The notes beneath the pieces were generated by a model. It saw only the letters and a program-made list of their open reading frames with translations. It was not told where the DNA came from and made no database searches. From a bacterium (GTDB lineage: Bacteria; Planctomycetota; J058; JACQDU01): DNA of 27,654 bases. Positions within the stretch are counted from its first letter, which is position 1, and each line of letters starts with the position of its first letter. Of the stretch, positions 14,710-22,038 are shown in pieces. The stretch spans positions 1 through 27,654 of the forward strand of contig JACQDU010000338.1 in assembly GCA_016200955.1 (NCBI GenBank). Reading direction: 5' to 3'. The translations under genes were made by a program, and so were the position numbers.

Positions 14710-16503
14710 TCAGTAGTCGAAGTACTTCGCGACGAAGACCTCCGTGCTCGAGGAGACCGGGAGCGTCGTCTCGTGGGGCTCTCCCGCGCCGAGGGTCGTC
14801 ACGGCTCCGTAGGGGTTCGTGCCGAGGAACAGGAACGCGCCCTCCGCGAGCGCGGCGACTCCGCAGCCGCTCCCGCCGTGACTCTTCGACCAGAGGAAGG
14901 TGCCGTCGCTGCCGATCCTCGCGAAGAAAGCGCCGACGCCCGTCTCCGTGTGGTCGGGACCGAAGCTCACGCTCGAGTAGAAGCTGCCGGCGATCACGGC
15001 GCTCCCGTCGGGGAAAGCGGCGATTCCGTTGGGGAAGCTGAGCGGCGACGCGGGCGCGCTCGTCGCCCACGCGAGCGTCCCGTCCGCGTTGTGCTTGCTG
15101 ACGAACGTGTCGATGTGCGCCGGTCCCGAAGCGTAGGCGAGCGTCGTCTCGTGAGCCTCGCCGATGCCGAACGTGACCTCGCTTCCCATGAAACCCCCGC
15201 TCAGGACGAAGCCACCGTCGGCGAGCGTGCTCACGGCACGGGGCCAGCAATAGGACGACCCTCCCGGAAGCGTCGGCGTCACGATCGTCGTCCGCTTGGC
15301 CCAGAGAGAGCTCCCCGTGGCGCTGAGCTTCGCGATCCAGCCGTCGGCCGCGCCCGCCGCCGGGGCCGTGAGCGTCGCGCTGCCGAACGCGAAGCTCCCG
15401 CTGTAGTCCGAGCCCACCGAATATTGCCCGGTCACGATGCAGCTCCCGTCGGAGCAAGCCGCGAGGGCGTCCGGCCAAACCAAGGCGTTGCCGGCGGCGG
15501 TCCCGCCTCCCTGGGTCACCCAGGCCGGAGTGCCGTCGGCTCCGAAGTGGGCCACGAACATGTCCTGGACGGGCGGGCCGCTGACGCCGCCGTACGGCCG
15601 CGAGACCGAGAAGGCGCCGAACGTCGCCGTCCCGTTGAATTGACCCGAGACCGAGAAGCTCCCGTCGGCAAAGGTGCACACCTGAACGAAGATGTGGCCG
15701 GCGTCGACGACGAAGACCGGAGTGGTGACTCCGGCGACGACCATCGTCAGGGTGTCGCCGACGGCGTAGAGCGTCGCTCCCAGGCAGTCGCCGGTCGAAC
15801 CGTAACGCGCGACGTAGATCCCTTGACCCGAGAGAGAGACGCCGGAGCCGAAGATGGCCGTCCCGGGACCCTGGGGTGAGGGAGCCGTGCCATAGAGCGT
15901 GCCGACCACGACACAGGTTCCATCGCTGAACGTCGCGACGTCGTCCACCGAGACGTGGGAGTCGGTTCCTCCGACGGCGGCCTTGGCCCAGTCCACGGAC
16001 CCGTCCGGCTTGTACCGGACGAGGGCCTGGTTCCCGGCCGCTCCGGTGTCCGCGGGCGACGGGAGAGTCGTGGCGCCGAAGGTGACGGGGCCCATGTACT
16101 CGCCTGCGACGACACAGCTCCCGTCGGAGAAGGCGGCGAGGCGAGGCCACATAGAGAACCCGTGAGGCGTGGTCGTCTCGCTCGAGACGGTGACCCAGTC
16201 GAGGCCGTGTGCCGGCGGAGGCGCGACGGGTGGCGGAGGAGTCGTGACGGGCGGCGGAGGAGGGATCACCGGAGCGGGGTCCGGCGGCGGCGACGGCGCT
16301 GGCGGGACGGCATGCACCGGAGGGGTCGCTTGCCCGCCGCCCGGCGTCGTCGCGATCGGAGTGGCGGCTCCCGGGGCCGCGCCCTGGGAATTGCCCGCGT
16401 TGAGACCGCATCCGGAAAAGACCGCGGCGAGCGCCACGGCCATGCATCGAGGCAGCGCGCCGCCGGCGCGCCGCCGCGCGCCCTCGAGAAGAAAAGACCC
16501 CAT
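14710..16503 (-). CDS. Secreted lipoprotein with Pro-rich linker and seven beta-type repeats
   Basis: The 597-residue protein has a basic N-terminus, a hydrophobic segment and a lipobox (AAVFSGC, Cys at about 32), so it is predicted to be lipid-anchored at the cell surface. A low-complexity Ala/Pro linker (about 35-100) is followed by seven similar units of the form DGS-VV-G-x-G-x-TFG: FSDGSCVVAGEYMGPVTFG, FSDGTCVVVGTLYG, FADGSFSVSGQFNGTATFG, CSDGSCIVTGQYS, LADGGFVLSGGFMGSEVTFG, FPDGSAVIAGSFYSSVSFG, LAEGAFLFLG. Such repeats resemble SBBP/delta-60-type beta-propeller proteins of large-genome bacteria. The start ATG is preceded by AGAGG. No enzymatic motif is visible; a binding or structural surface role is inference. 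It appears to be transcribed alone, about 160 bp upstream of the kinase-STAND gene. Confidence 0.85.
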   Translation of the reverse strand: MGSFLLEGARRRAGGALPRCMAVALAAVFSGCGLNAGNSQGAAPGAATPIATTPGGGQATPPVHAVPPAPSPPPDPAPVIPPPPPVTTPPPPVAPPPAHGLDWVTVSSETTTPHGFSMWPRLAAFSDGSCVVAGEYMGPVTFGATTLPSPADTGAAGNQALVRYKPDGSVDWAKAAVGGTDSHVSVDDVATFSDGTCVVVGTLYGTAPSPQGPGTAIFGSGVSLSGQGIYVARYGSTGDCLGATLYAVGDTLTMVVAGVTTPVFVVDAGHIFVQVCTFADGSFSVSGQFNGTATFGAFSVSRPYGGVSGPPVQDMFVAHFGADGTPAWVTQGGGTAAGNALVWPDALAACSDGSCIVTGQYSVGSDYSGSFAFGSATLTAPAAGAADGWIAKLSATGSSLWAKRTTIVTPTLPGGSSYCWPRAVSTLADGGFVLSGGFMGSEVTFGIGEAHETTLAYASGPAHIDTFVSKHNADGTLAWATSAPASPLSFPNGIAAFPDGSAVIAGSFYSSVSFGPDHTETGVGAFFARIGSDGTFLWSKSHGGSGCGVAALAEGAFLFLGTNPYGAVTTLGAGEPHETTLPVSSSTEVFVAKYFDY

Positions 16504-16988
16504 CGTTTCCTCTCACGTCCACCGGGTGGCGAGGCACGTCGCACCGTGGTCGGACGCTCGAGGGCGTGCACGGGAAGTGCCCAACGCCGCGAGCGCTCGC
16601 AAGCGCCGGAACCACCGTCGCTCTTCCCTTCAATCCCGTCATCGTCGTAAAGGCTCTACGCTCGAGTAGCCTCGTGCGACGGCGATCGCCGGTGGCTCGC
16701 CGGGTCCGACCGGTCGGCGCGCCTCCGGGCAGCCGTCTCACCGCGCTCGTCTGAACCGGGGGGACGTCGTTCTTCCCGGACGGCCATCCATCGAGTCGAA
16801 CGGCCGACGCCGTCAGCGGACCCTCTTGCGCTCCGCGAGGGTGTCGCGCCCATGCGCACGAACCCGTCGTGCTGGACCGGGCGTGCACGGTGTGCCCGCG
16901 GGAGACGGTCGGAGCGCAGGGCTCGGCTCGCGGCCCCTTGGATCCCTTCAGGGACGTAAGGCGCGTACGAGGGCGACAACGGCTCCTC
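16504..16988. other. 485-bp intergenic region, no gene seen
   Basis: This is the stretch between the acyl-CoA dehydrogenase stop and the lipoprotein start, both on the minus strand. It should hold the terminator of the first operon and the promoter of the lipoprotein gene. Open frames here are interrupted or have no recognisable protein character. I see only weak short inverted repeats, no T-tract and no convincing -35/-10 pair. Confidence 0.5.
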
Positions 16989-18146
16989 TCAGAGACCGAG
17001 CCCCTTGGCGATGATCTCCCGCATGATCTCCTGCGTGCCGCCGCCGATGGGGAGAAGCCTCGCATCGCGCGAGAGCCGCTCGACGACGCTCTCTCTCATG
17101 TAGCCCATGCCGCCCAGGATCTGGACGGCCTCCCAGGTGACATCGCGAGCGACGAGAGCGGCGTGGTTCTTGGCCATGGCGGCCTCGAAGGTCGCGGGCT
17201 CTCCTCGCCTCACGCGGTCGGCGCAAGCGTAAGTGAGGGCCTTGGCCGTCGCGATCTTCGTGGCCATGTCGGCGAGCTTGTGGCGAGTGACCTGGAAGCC
17301 GGCGATCGGCCGGCCGAAGGCGTGGCGCTTCCGCGAATAGGCGAGCGCTTCCTCGAAGCAGATCTCGGCGAGCGCGTGGCCGTTCACGGCGAGCATGAGG
17401 CGCTCTCCCACGAAGTTCTTCATGAGAGCGAGGAAGCCCGAGCCCTCGTCGCCGAGGCGGTTCTCGAGCGGCAGGCGCACGGAGTCGAACGACAGCTCGG
17501 CGGTGTCGGAGGCCCACCAGCCCGTCTTCTCGAGCGCGCGCGAGACGGTGAAGCCGGGCGTTCCTCGCTCGACGACGAAGAACGTGAGACCGCCGTGAGG
17601 GTCCTCTCCCGTGCGCGCGAGGACCGTCACGAGGTCGGCCCTCACGCCCGACGTGATGAAAGTCTTCGAGCCCGAGAGCACGTAAGAGTCGCCGTCGCGC
17701 GCGGCCCGCGTCGTGAGAGAAGCCACGTCGCTCCCCGCTCCCGGCTCGGTGATCGCGAGAGCGGCGATCTTCTCCCCCGAGAGCACGGGAGGCACGAAGC
17801 GCCGCTTCTGCTCCTCCGTCCCGAGAGCGAGGATCGGCGGGAGAGCGATCGCGAGGGAGCCGAGGCCGACCGCGACTCCCGTGCTGCCGCCTCGCGGGAG
17901 CTCTTCTCCGACGACGATCGCGTGGAAGATGTCTCCGCCGCCGCCGCCCAGGTCTTCGGGAAAGGCCGCGCCGAGGACGCCGGCGGCCGCGGCCTTCCGG
18001 TAGAGCTCGCGGTCGAACGAGCCGGCCTCCTCCCACTGGTAAGCGTGAGGCGCGATCTCCTCCCTGGCGAAGCGGCGCGCGACCTCGCGGAAGCTCGCGT
18101 GCGTGTCGTCGAAGTAGCGGGAGAAGAGCTCCGAGCCGAGGCTCAC
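16989..18146 (-). CDS. Acyl-CoA dehydrogenase (long-chain/isovaleryl-type active site)
   Basis: This FAD enzyme catalyses alpha,beta-dehydrogenation of acyl-CoA. The 385-residue length is typical. Visible family motifs: FPEDLGGGGGD (62-72), AITEPGAGSD (131-140), SGSKTFITSG (158-167), FGRPIAGFQVTRHKLADM, QILGGMGYM and a C-terminal IGGGTQEIMREIIAKGLGL. The position that is the catalytic Glu in medium-chain enzymes (YEGT) is Gly here. A Glu at about 248 in VGERLMLA corresponds to the helix-G Glu used by long-chain and isovaleryl-CoA dehydrogenases, so the enzyme should be active with that geometry. The GTG start overlaps the stop of the TPR gene (GTGA), so the two are probably translationally coupled. 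Its place behind an FHA and a TPR protein is unusual. The substrate cannot be told. Confidence 0.93.
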   Translation of the reverse strand: MSLGSELFSRYFDDTHASFREVARRFAREEIAPHAYQWEEAGSFDRELYRKAAAAGVLGAAFPEDLGGGGGDIFHAIVVGEELPRGGSTGVAVGLGSLAIALPPILALGTEEQKRRFVPPVLSGEKIAALAITEPGAGSDVASLTTRAARDGDSYVLSGSKTFITSGVRADLVTVLARTGEDPHGGLTFFVVERGTPGFTVSRALEKTGWWASDTAELSFDSVRLPLENRLGDEGSGFLALMKNFVGERLMLAVNGHALAEICFEEALAYSRKRHAFGRPIAGFQVTRHKLADMATKIATAKALTYACADRVRRGEPATFEAAMAKNHAALVARDVTWEAVQILGGMGYMRESVVERLSRDARLLPIGGGTQEIMREIIAKGLGL

Positions 18147-19279
18147 TTCTCCCCGCCCTCGGGCGGCTTGTCTCCCTCGAGCGCCTTGGCGCGGGCCTCG
18201 AGCTTCTCGCCTTCCTGCGAGCGGTCGGTCTTCTTCAAGCAGACGGCGTAGCCCTTGAGCACGGGCACGAGGTCCGGGCTGTTCGGACCGCGCGACTTCT
18301 CGAGGATCGTGAGGGCCCGCTTCCAGTGAGCATCCGACGCCTGGTACTTCTTCTGCGCATCGAGTCGCTTGAGGAGAGGCTCGCACTTCTGGAACTGCTG
18401 CCGGTCGTTCTCGAGGAGAGCGAGCGTGTGGAGGCTGCGGGCGACCTCGATGTGCTCCTTGCCCAGCACCTTCTCTCGCATGGCGAGCGCTCGTTGCCCG
18501 AGCTTCTCGGCCTCGTCGAACTTTCCCTGGAGTCGCAAGAGCTCCGCGAGCCGCACGAGGGCCGAGGCGACCGAGGCGTGCTCCTTCCCGTGAGACTTCT
18601 CCCGGAGCTCGACGATCCGCTTCGCGTAGGGCTCGGCCTCGGCGAACTTCCCCTGGCTCTCGTAGAACAGGAGGAGGTCGTTGAGCGCCGAGGCGACGCT
18701 CGCGTGGTCGGGGCCGTTCGCCTTCTCGTCGATCTCGAGGACGCGCTTCCAGAGCGGCTCGGCCTCCGCGAACTTCCCTTGCTCCTGGTAGAGCAAGGCG
18801 AGCTTGCCCAGGCTGCCGGCGACCTCGGGGTGATCGGGGCCGCGCTCCTTCTCGAGCGTCTCGATCGAGCGCGAGTACTGCGCCTCCGCGTCCGCGAGCT
18901 TGCCCGCGGCCTTCAGGCAATCGCCCAGGTTGTTCACGACCGCGGCGAGCTTCTTCGTGTCCTTCTCGCGCGCGACCTCGAGGATCGCGATCGCTCGCTC
19001 GTAGACGGGCCTCGCGTCTCCGTGGCGGCGCTGCGCGACGAGGAAGAGGCCGTAGCTGTTGAGGGTGTCCGTGAGGCGAGGGTCTTCTCTCCCGAAGGCC
19101 TCGGCGTCCTTGACCGCGGCCTTGAACTCCTTGTCGGCGTCGGCCGGGTTGCCCTTCTTCCACGCCTCGGCGGCCTGGTCGCAGTGCTTCTTCCAGGAAG
19201 TCTGTTCCTGGGAGAAAGCCGCGCGGGGCGCGAGCACGAGGAGCACGACGCCGATCGCGAACGCTCTCGGGAGAGCCAT
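18143..19279 (-). CDS. Secreted kinesin-light-chain-type TPR protein
   Basis: The 378-residue protein has a signal peptide (MALPRAFAIGVVLLVLAPRAAFS, cleavage near residue 23) and a series of 42-residue TPR units between about 75 and 330. Their recurring text is G(K)FAEAEPLxKRxLEIxEKxxGxDHxxVAxxLxxLAxLYxxQ, the kinesin-light-chain pattern. No enzymatic domain follows; the C-terminus is charged and disordered-looking. TPRs bind proteins, so it is probably a periplasmic scaffold. The start ATG has GAGGG that overlaps the TGA of the FHA gene 9 bp upstream, and its own stop overlaps the acyl-CoA dehydrogenase start, giving a compact three-gene operon. Confidence 0.88.
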   Translation of the reverse strand: MALPRAFAIGVVLLVLAPRAAFSQEQTSWKKHCDQAAEAWKKGNPADADKEFKAAVKDAEAFGREDPRLTDTLNSYGLFLVAQRRHGDARPVYERAIAILEVAREKDTKKLAAVVNNLGDCLKAAGKLADAEAQYSRSIETLEKERGPDHPEVAGSLGKLALLYQEQGKFAEAEPLWKRVLEIDEKANGPDHASVASALNDLLLFYESQGKFAEAEPYAKRIVELREKSHGKEHASVASALVRLAELLRLQGKFDEAEKLGQRALAMREKVLGKEHIEVARSLHTLALLENDRQQFQKCEPLLKRLDAQKKYQASDAHWKRALTILEKSRGPNSPDLVPVLKGYAVCLKKTDRSQEGEKLEARAKALEGDKPPEGGEK

Positions 19280-19288
19280 GGTCTTCCC

Positions 19289-20260
19289 TCAGTCGAAGCG
19301 GAACCGCTCGTCCTTGCGCCGCCCCCACTCGAGGAGGAGGCCCGTGATCGTGGTCTTCATGGTCTTCTCGTCGGCCTTGAAGACGGGGCCGAAGGTGAAG
19401 CGGCCCGCGGTCTGGTCGAGGATCTCGAGCGCGGCGTCGAATCCCTTGGAGTCGCCGGCCTCGGCCGCGATCGGGACGCCCTCGTGCACGGTGAGCCAGC
19501 CCGTGAAACGCCTCGAGAAGACCTTGAGCGTCCCGCTCTTCTTCCCGAGCTCGAGGCTCTGGAGGACCTCGGCGACCCCGTTCGCGTCGATCTGCCCCGA
19601 GAGCGCGTCCGCCTGCACGGCGACCGTCTTCGCGCTCTGGTCCGCCGGCGCCTCCGCTTCGTGAACGGGCGCGGGCTTCGCGGGATCGACGTACTGGTAG
19701 ACGCACAGGAAGGGCCCGATCTCGAGCTCGTCGCCGGGAGCGAGCTTGTGGTCCGTGACCCGGGCTCCTCCCACGAAGACTCCGTTCGCGGAGCCCTTGT
19801 CCGAGATCACGGGGCGGCCGTCCTCCCAGCGGATCTCGGCGTGGACGCGCGAGATCCTCTTGGACGGGATCGAGAGGCTGCAGGAAGCCTGGCGGCCGAT
19901 CGTGAAGCTCTCGCCCGGCTTCAGCTCGAGCGGAGGAGCGCCCGCCCGCATGAGGAAGTGGCCCGTCGTCGAGCGCCTCGCGGGAGTCGCCGGCAGCGGG
20001 AGCTTCGCCATCTTCACCTTGGTCGTCTTGCCCGTCTTCGTCGTCTGGCCGGTGTGCTTGACCGTCTTCGGCTTCGGCGCCGCCTGCGGCACCGGCGTCA
20101 GCGCCGGCGCCTCGTTCGGGCGAGCGCCCGCTCCCCAGGACGCCGTCGGCTTCGCTCCCGCCGCGGTCGGGCGAAGGACCGAGGTGAAGCGAACGGCCTT
20201 GCACCCGGCGCAGAGCTCCGCGCCGGGCTTGTTCTCGAAGCCGCACTTCGGGCACTTCAC
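19289..20260 (-). CDS. Zinc-ribbon - FHA - DUF4388 protein
   Basis: The 323-residue protein opens directly with a zinc ribbon (CPKC 3-6, CAGC 17-20). About 25-100 is a low-complexity linker with a Thr/Lys patch (VKHTGQTTKTGKTTKVK, about 67-83). About 108-190 is an FHA domain with the IGR, SRVHAEI and NGVFVGG positions needed for phosphothreonine binding, and about 218-310 is a DUF4388 domain. The linker threonines are candidate kinase targets that the FHA domain could bind in cis or trans, by analogy with GarA-type proteins. The GTG start is fixed by the zinc ribbon. No ribosome site is seen; a promoter-like pair ends 8 nt upstream. It heads the operon with the TPR and acyl-CoA dehydrogenase genes and shares FHA and DUF4388 with the kinase at 5924-7669. 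Confidence 0.9.
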   Translation of the reverse strand: MKCPKCGFENKPGAELCAGCKAVRFTSVLRPTAAGAKPTASWGAGARPNEAPALTPVPQAAPKPKTVKHTGQTTKTGKTTKVKMAKLPLPATPARRSTTGHFLMRAGAPPLELKPGESFTIGRQASCSLSIPSKRISRVHAEIRWEDGRPVISDKGSANGVFVGGARVTDHKLAPGDELEIGPFLCVYQYVDPAKPAPVHEAEAPADQSAKTVAVQADALSGQIDANGVAEVLQSLELGKKSGTLKVFSRRFTGWLTVHEGVPIAAEAGDSKGFDAALEILDQTAGRFTFGPVFKADEKTMKTTITGLLLEWGRRKDERFRFD

Positions 20261-20268
20261 GCCGGAGG

Positions 20269-20297
20269 AATATGCCCGAGTCGCGGCGTCAGGACAA
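20269..20297 (-). promoter_or_regulatory. Candidate near-leaderless promoter of the zinc-ribbon/FHA gene
   Basis: On the minus strand TTGTCC (20297-20292) is followed after 17 bp by CATATT (20274-20269), then 8 pyrimidine-rich bases, then the GTG at 20260. The layout is the same as upstream of the BMC-T gene. Match quality is modest (four of six in each hexamer). Confidence 0.33.
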
Positions 20298-20349
20298 CGG
20301 GGTCATGGCGATGGCCGGAGAAAGAGAGCATGCTAAATGTCATCAACAT

Positions 20350-20392
20350 CCTTGCCCCTGCCCTTGCCCCGAGAGACAAGGCAAGGGCAAGG
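20350..20392 (+). repeat. Imperfect inverted repeat (hairpin) just upstream of arsC
   Basis: CCTGCCCTTGCC (20357-20368) can pair with GGCAAGGGCAAGG (20380-20392), leaving one bulged base and an 11-nt loop. The left arm contains a further CCTTGCCC copy (20350-20357) that allows an alternative register. The hairpin ends 14 nt before the arsC ATG, next to its GGAG ribosome site (20397-20400). It could be a leader regulatory hairpin, an attenuator-like structure, or a small palindromic repeat element. Confidence 0.5.
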
Positions 20393-20406
20393 AATCGGAG
20401 CCGACG

Positions 20407-20871
20407 ATGCCCGATCTCACCGTCCTCTTCCTGTGCACGGGTAACTCCTGCCGGAGCCAGATCGCCGAAGGCTTCGGGAGGAAGCTCCTCCGGGAGGGGA
20501 CGGTCGTTCTCTCGGCGGGGACGAAGCCCCAGGGAGTCAACCCGAACGCCGTCGCGATCATGAAGGATGCGGGAGTCGATATCTCGCAGCAGCGCTCGAA
20601 GCACCTCTCCGAGATCCCGAGGAGCGTGGACCTCGTCATCACGCTCTGCGAGAGCGCGGCGGCGGAGTGTCCCTCGGGAGCCTTTCCCCACGCGCAGCGG
20701 GAGCACTGGCCGATCGACGACCCCGCGAGCGCCCGCGGCTCGCCCGAGGAGGTCCGCGAGGCTTTCGGGAAGTGCCGCGACGAGATCGAGCGTCGCGTGG
20801 CCGCGCTCGCGCGACAGATCTTCGGACAGACCTTCCGCACGAGGAGGCCGTTCCTCGGAAACGATCCGTGA
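20407..20871 (+). CDS. arsC: Arsenate reductase, thioredoxin-coupled (LMW-phosphatase fold)
   Basis: This enzyme reduces arsenate to arsenite by a cysteine relay recycled by thioredoxin. The 154-residue protein has the P-loop CTGNSCRS with Cys10, Cys15 and Arg16, and the second cysteine pair TLCESAAAECPS (Cys81 and Cys88) followed by HWPIDDPA. These match the S. aureus pI258 ArsC layout (Cys10, 15, 82, 89), which separates it from plain low-molecular-weight tyrosine phosphatases. An upstream ATG at 20272 is rejected because the extension crosses the hairpin and does not fit the family. GGAG precedes the chosen ATG by 6 nt. Its TGA overlaps the GTG of a phosphate permease gene. No arsenite efflux gene or ArsR regulator is in the window. 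Confidence 0.93.
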   Translation: MPDLTVLFLCTGNSCRSQIAEGFGRKLLREGTVVLSAGTKPQGVNPNAVAIMKDAGVDISQQRSKHLSEIPRSVDLVITLCESAAAECPSGAFPHAQREHWPIDDPASARGSPEEVREAFGKCRDEIERRVAALARQIFGQTFRTRRPFLGNDP

Positions 20872-22004
20872 GCGCCGTCTTCCTCGTGCTGGCCGTCCTG
20901 TTCCTCGCCTACGCGAACGGTTCGAACAACACCTTCAAGGGAGTCGCGACGCTCTACGGGAGCGGGACGGCGAGCTACCGGAAGGCGATCGCGTGGGCGA
21001 CGCTCACGACGACGGCCGGCGGCGTGGCGGCCCTCGTCTCGCTGTTCGGCATGAAGGGAATCGTCCCGGACGAGATCGCACGGTCCAGGGCGTTCGTGGT
21101 CGCGGTCGCCGCGGGGAGCGCGCTCGTCCTGATCCTCGCGACGCGGCTCGGCCTCCCCGTCTCGACGACCCACACGCTCGCGGGGTCGCTCGTGGGAGCG
21201 GGAGCCGTCGCCTGCGGGCGCGACCTCGGGCTCGCGCCGCTCGTCATGTCGTTCGCGGTGCCGCTCGTCGTGAGCCCGATCCTCGCGCTCGGAGGAACGG
21301 CGCTCCTCTCGACGGTCTTCGGCTTCGTGCGCCGGCGGACGGGGATCCACGAGGAGACGTGCCTCTTCGTCGGCCCGGGCGCCTTTCTCGTGCCGGTCCC
21401 GCGAGGGACGATCCTCGCGCTCGCTCCCGGATCGGTCGTGACGCTGAGCGCTGATCAGGTGGAGAAGCTCCGGCCCCTCGAGCTGAGCGTCGGGACGGAG
21501 GCCGTCTGCGTGCGCCGCTACGAGGGACGTGTCCTGGGAGTGAAGGCGCAGGGAGCCCTCGACGCGCTCCACTTCCTCTCGAGCGGAGCCGTGGGATTCG
21601 CGCGAGGTCTCAACGACGCGCCGAAGATCGTCGCGCTCCTCGTGACGGGTCGGGCTCTCGGAGTGGAGAGCGGCCTCTCGCTCGTCGCCCTCGCGATGGC
21701 CGCGGGAGGACTCATCCATTCGAGGAGGATCGCCGAGACGATGGGGAAGAAGATCACCTCCATGAACGCGGGCCAGGCGTTCACGGGGAACCTCGTGACC
21801 GCTCTCCTCGTGATCGCGGCGGCTCTCTTCTCGCTGCCGGTGTCGACGACTCACGTCTCGTGCGGGGCGCTCTTCGGGATCGGTGCCGTGAACGGCGAGG
21901 CTCGATGGAAGGTCGTCTTCCAGGTCTTGCTCGCGTGGATCGTGACGCTCCCCGCGGCGGCTCTCCTCGCGGCGGGAGCTTACCGGATCGCCCGCGCCTC
22001 TTGA
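20868..22004 (+). CDS. PiT-family inorganic phosphate transporter
   Basis: The 378-residue integral membrane protein has the two inverted PiT halves. The N-terminal half has YANGSNNTFKGVATLYGSG and GLPVSTTHTLAGSLVGAG; the C-terminal half has FARGLNDAPKIVALLV and LPVSTTHVSCGALFGIGAV. Between them is a hydrophilic stretch (about residues 155-235) that is probably cytoplasmic. PiT carriers use the proton or sodium gradient to import phosphate, often as metal-phosphate, and discriminate poorly against arsenate. The start is the GTG that overlaps the arsC stop (GTGA), so the two proteins are made together. The pairing suggests handling of arsenate that enters with phosphate, though the exact role is inference. 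Confidence 0.92.
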   Translation: MSAVFLVLAVLFLAYANGSNNTFKGVATLYGSGTASYRKAIAWATLTTTAGGVAALVSLFGMKGIVPDEIARSRAFVVAVAAGSALVLILATRLGLPVSTTHTLAGSLVGAGAVACGRDLGLAPLVMSFAVPLVVSPILALGGTALLSTVFGFVRRRTGIHEETCLFVGPGAFLVPVPRGTILALAPGSVVTLSADQVEKLRPLELSVGTEAVCVRRYEGRVLGVKAQGALDALHFLSSGAVGFARGLNDAPKIVALLVTGRALGVESGLSLVALAMAAGGLIHSRRIAETMGKKITSMNAGQAFTGNLVTALLVIAAALFSLPVSTTHVSCGALFGIGAVNGEARWKVVFQVLLAWIVTLPAAALLAAGAYRIARAS

Positions 22005-22005
22005 T

Positions 22006-22031
22006 GGGGCGCGCCCCTCTCCTGCTACGAT
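22006..22031 (+). promoter_or_regulatory. 12-bp palindrome and -10-like hexamer before the aldehyde dehydrogenase gene
   Basis: GGGGCGCGCCCC (22006-22017) is a perfect palindrome directly after the permease stop and could be an operator or short terminator stem. TACGAT (22026-22031) lies 7 nt before the ATG at 22039, with pyrimidines instead of a ribosome site between them. A TTGATG at 22001 is 19 bp upstream of it, which is wide for sigma70. It could also be an internal operon junction. Confidence 0.3.
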
Positions 22032-22038
22032 ATCTCCC

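Noticed and set aside
20272..20406. Longer arsC start at ATG 20272
   Set aside because: The extension crosses the hairpin, has no family similarity, and the internal ATG at 20407 has a ribosome site at the right distance and gives the normal ArsC length.
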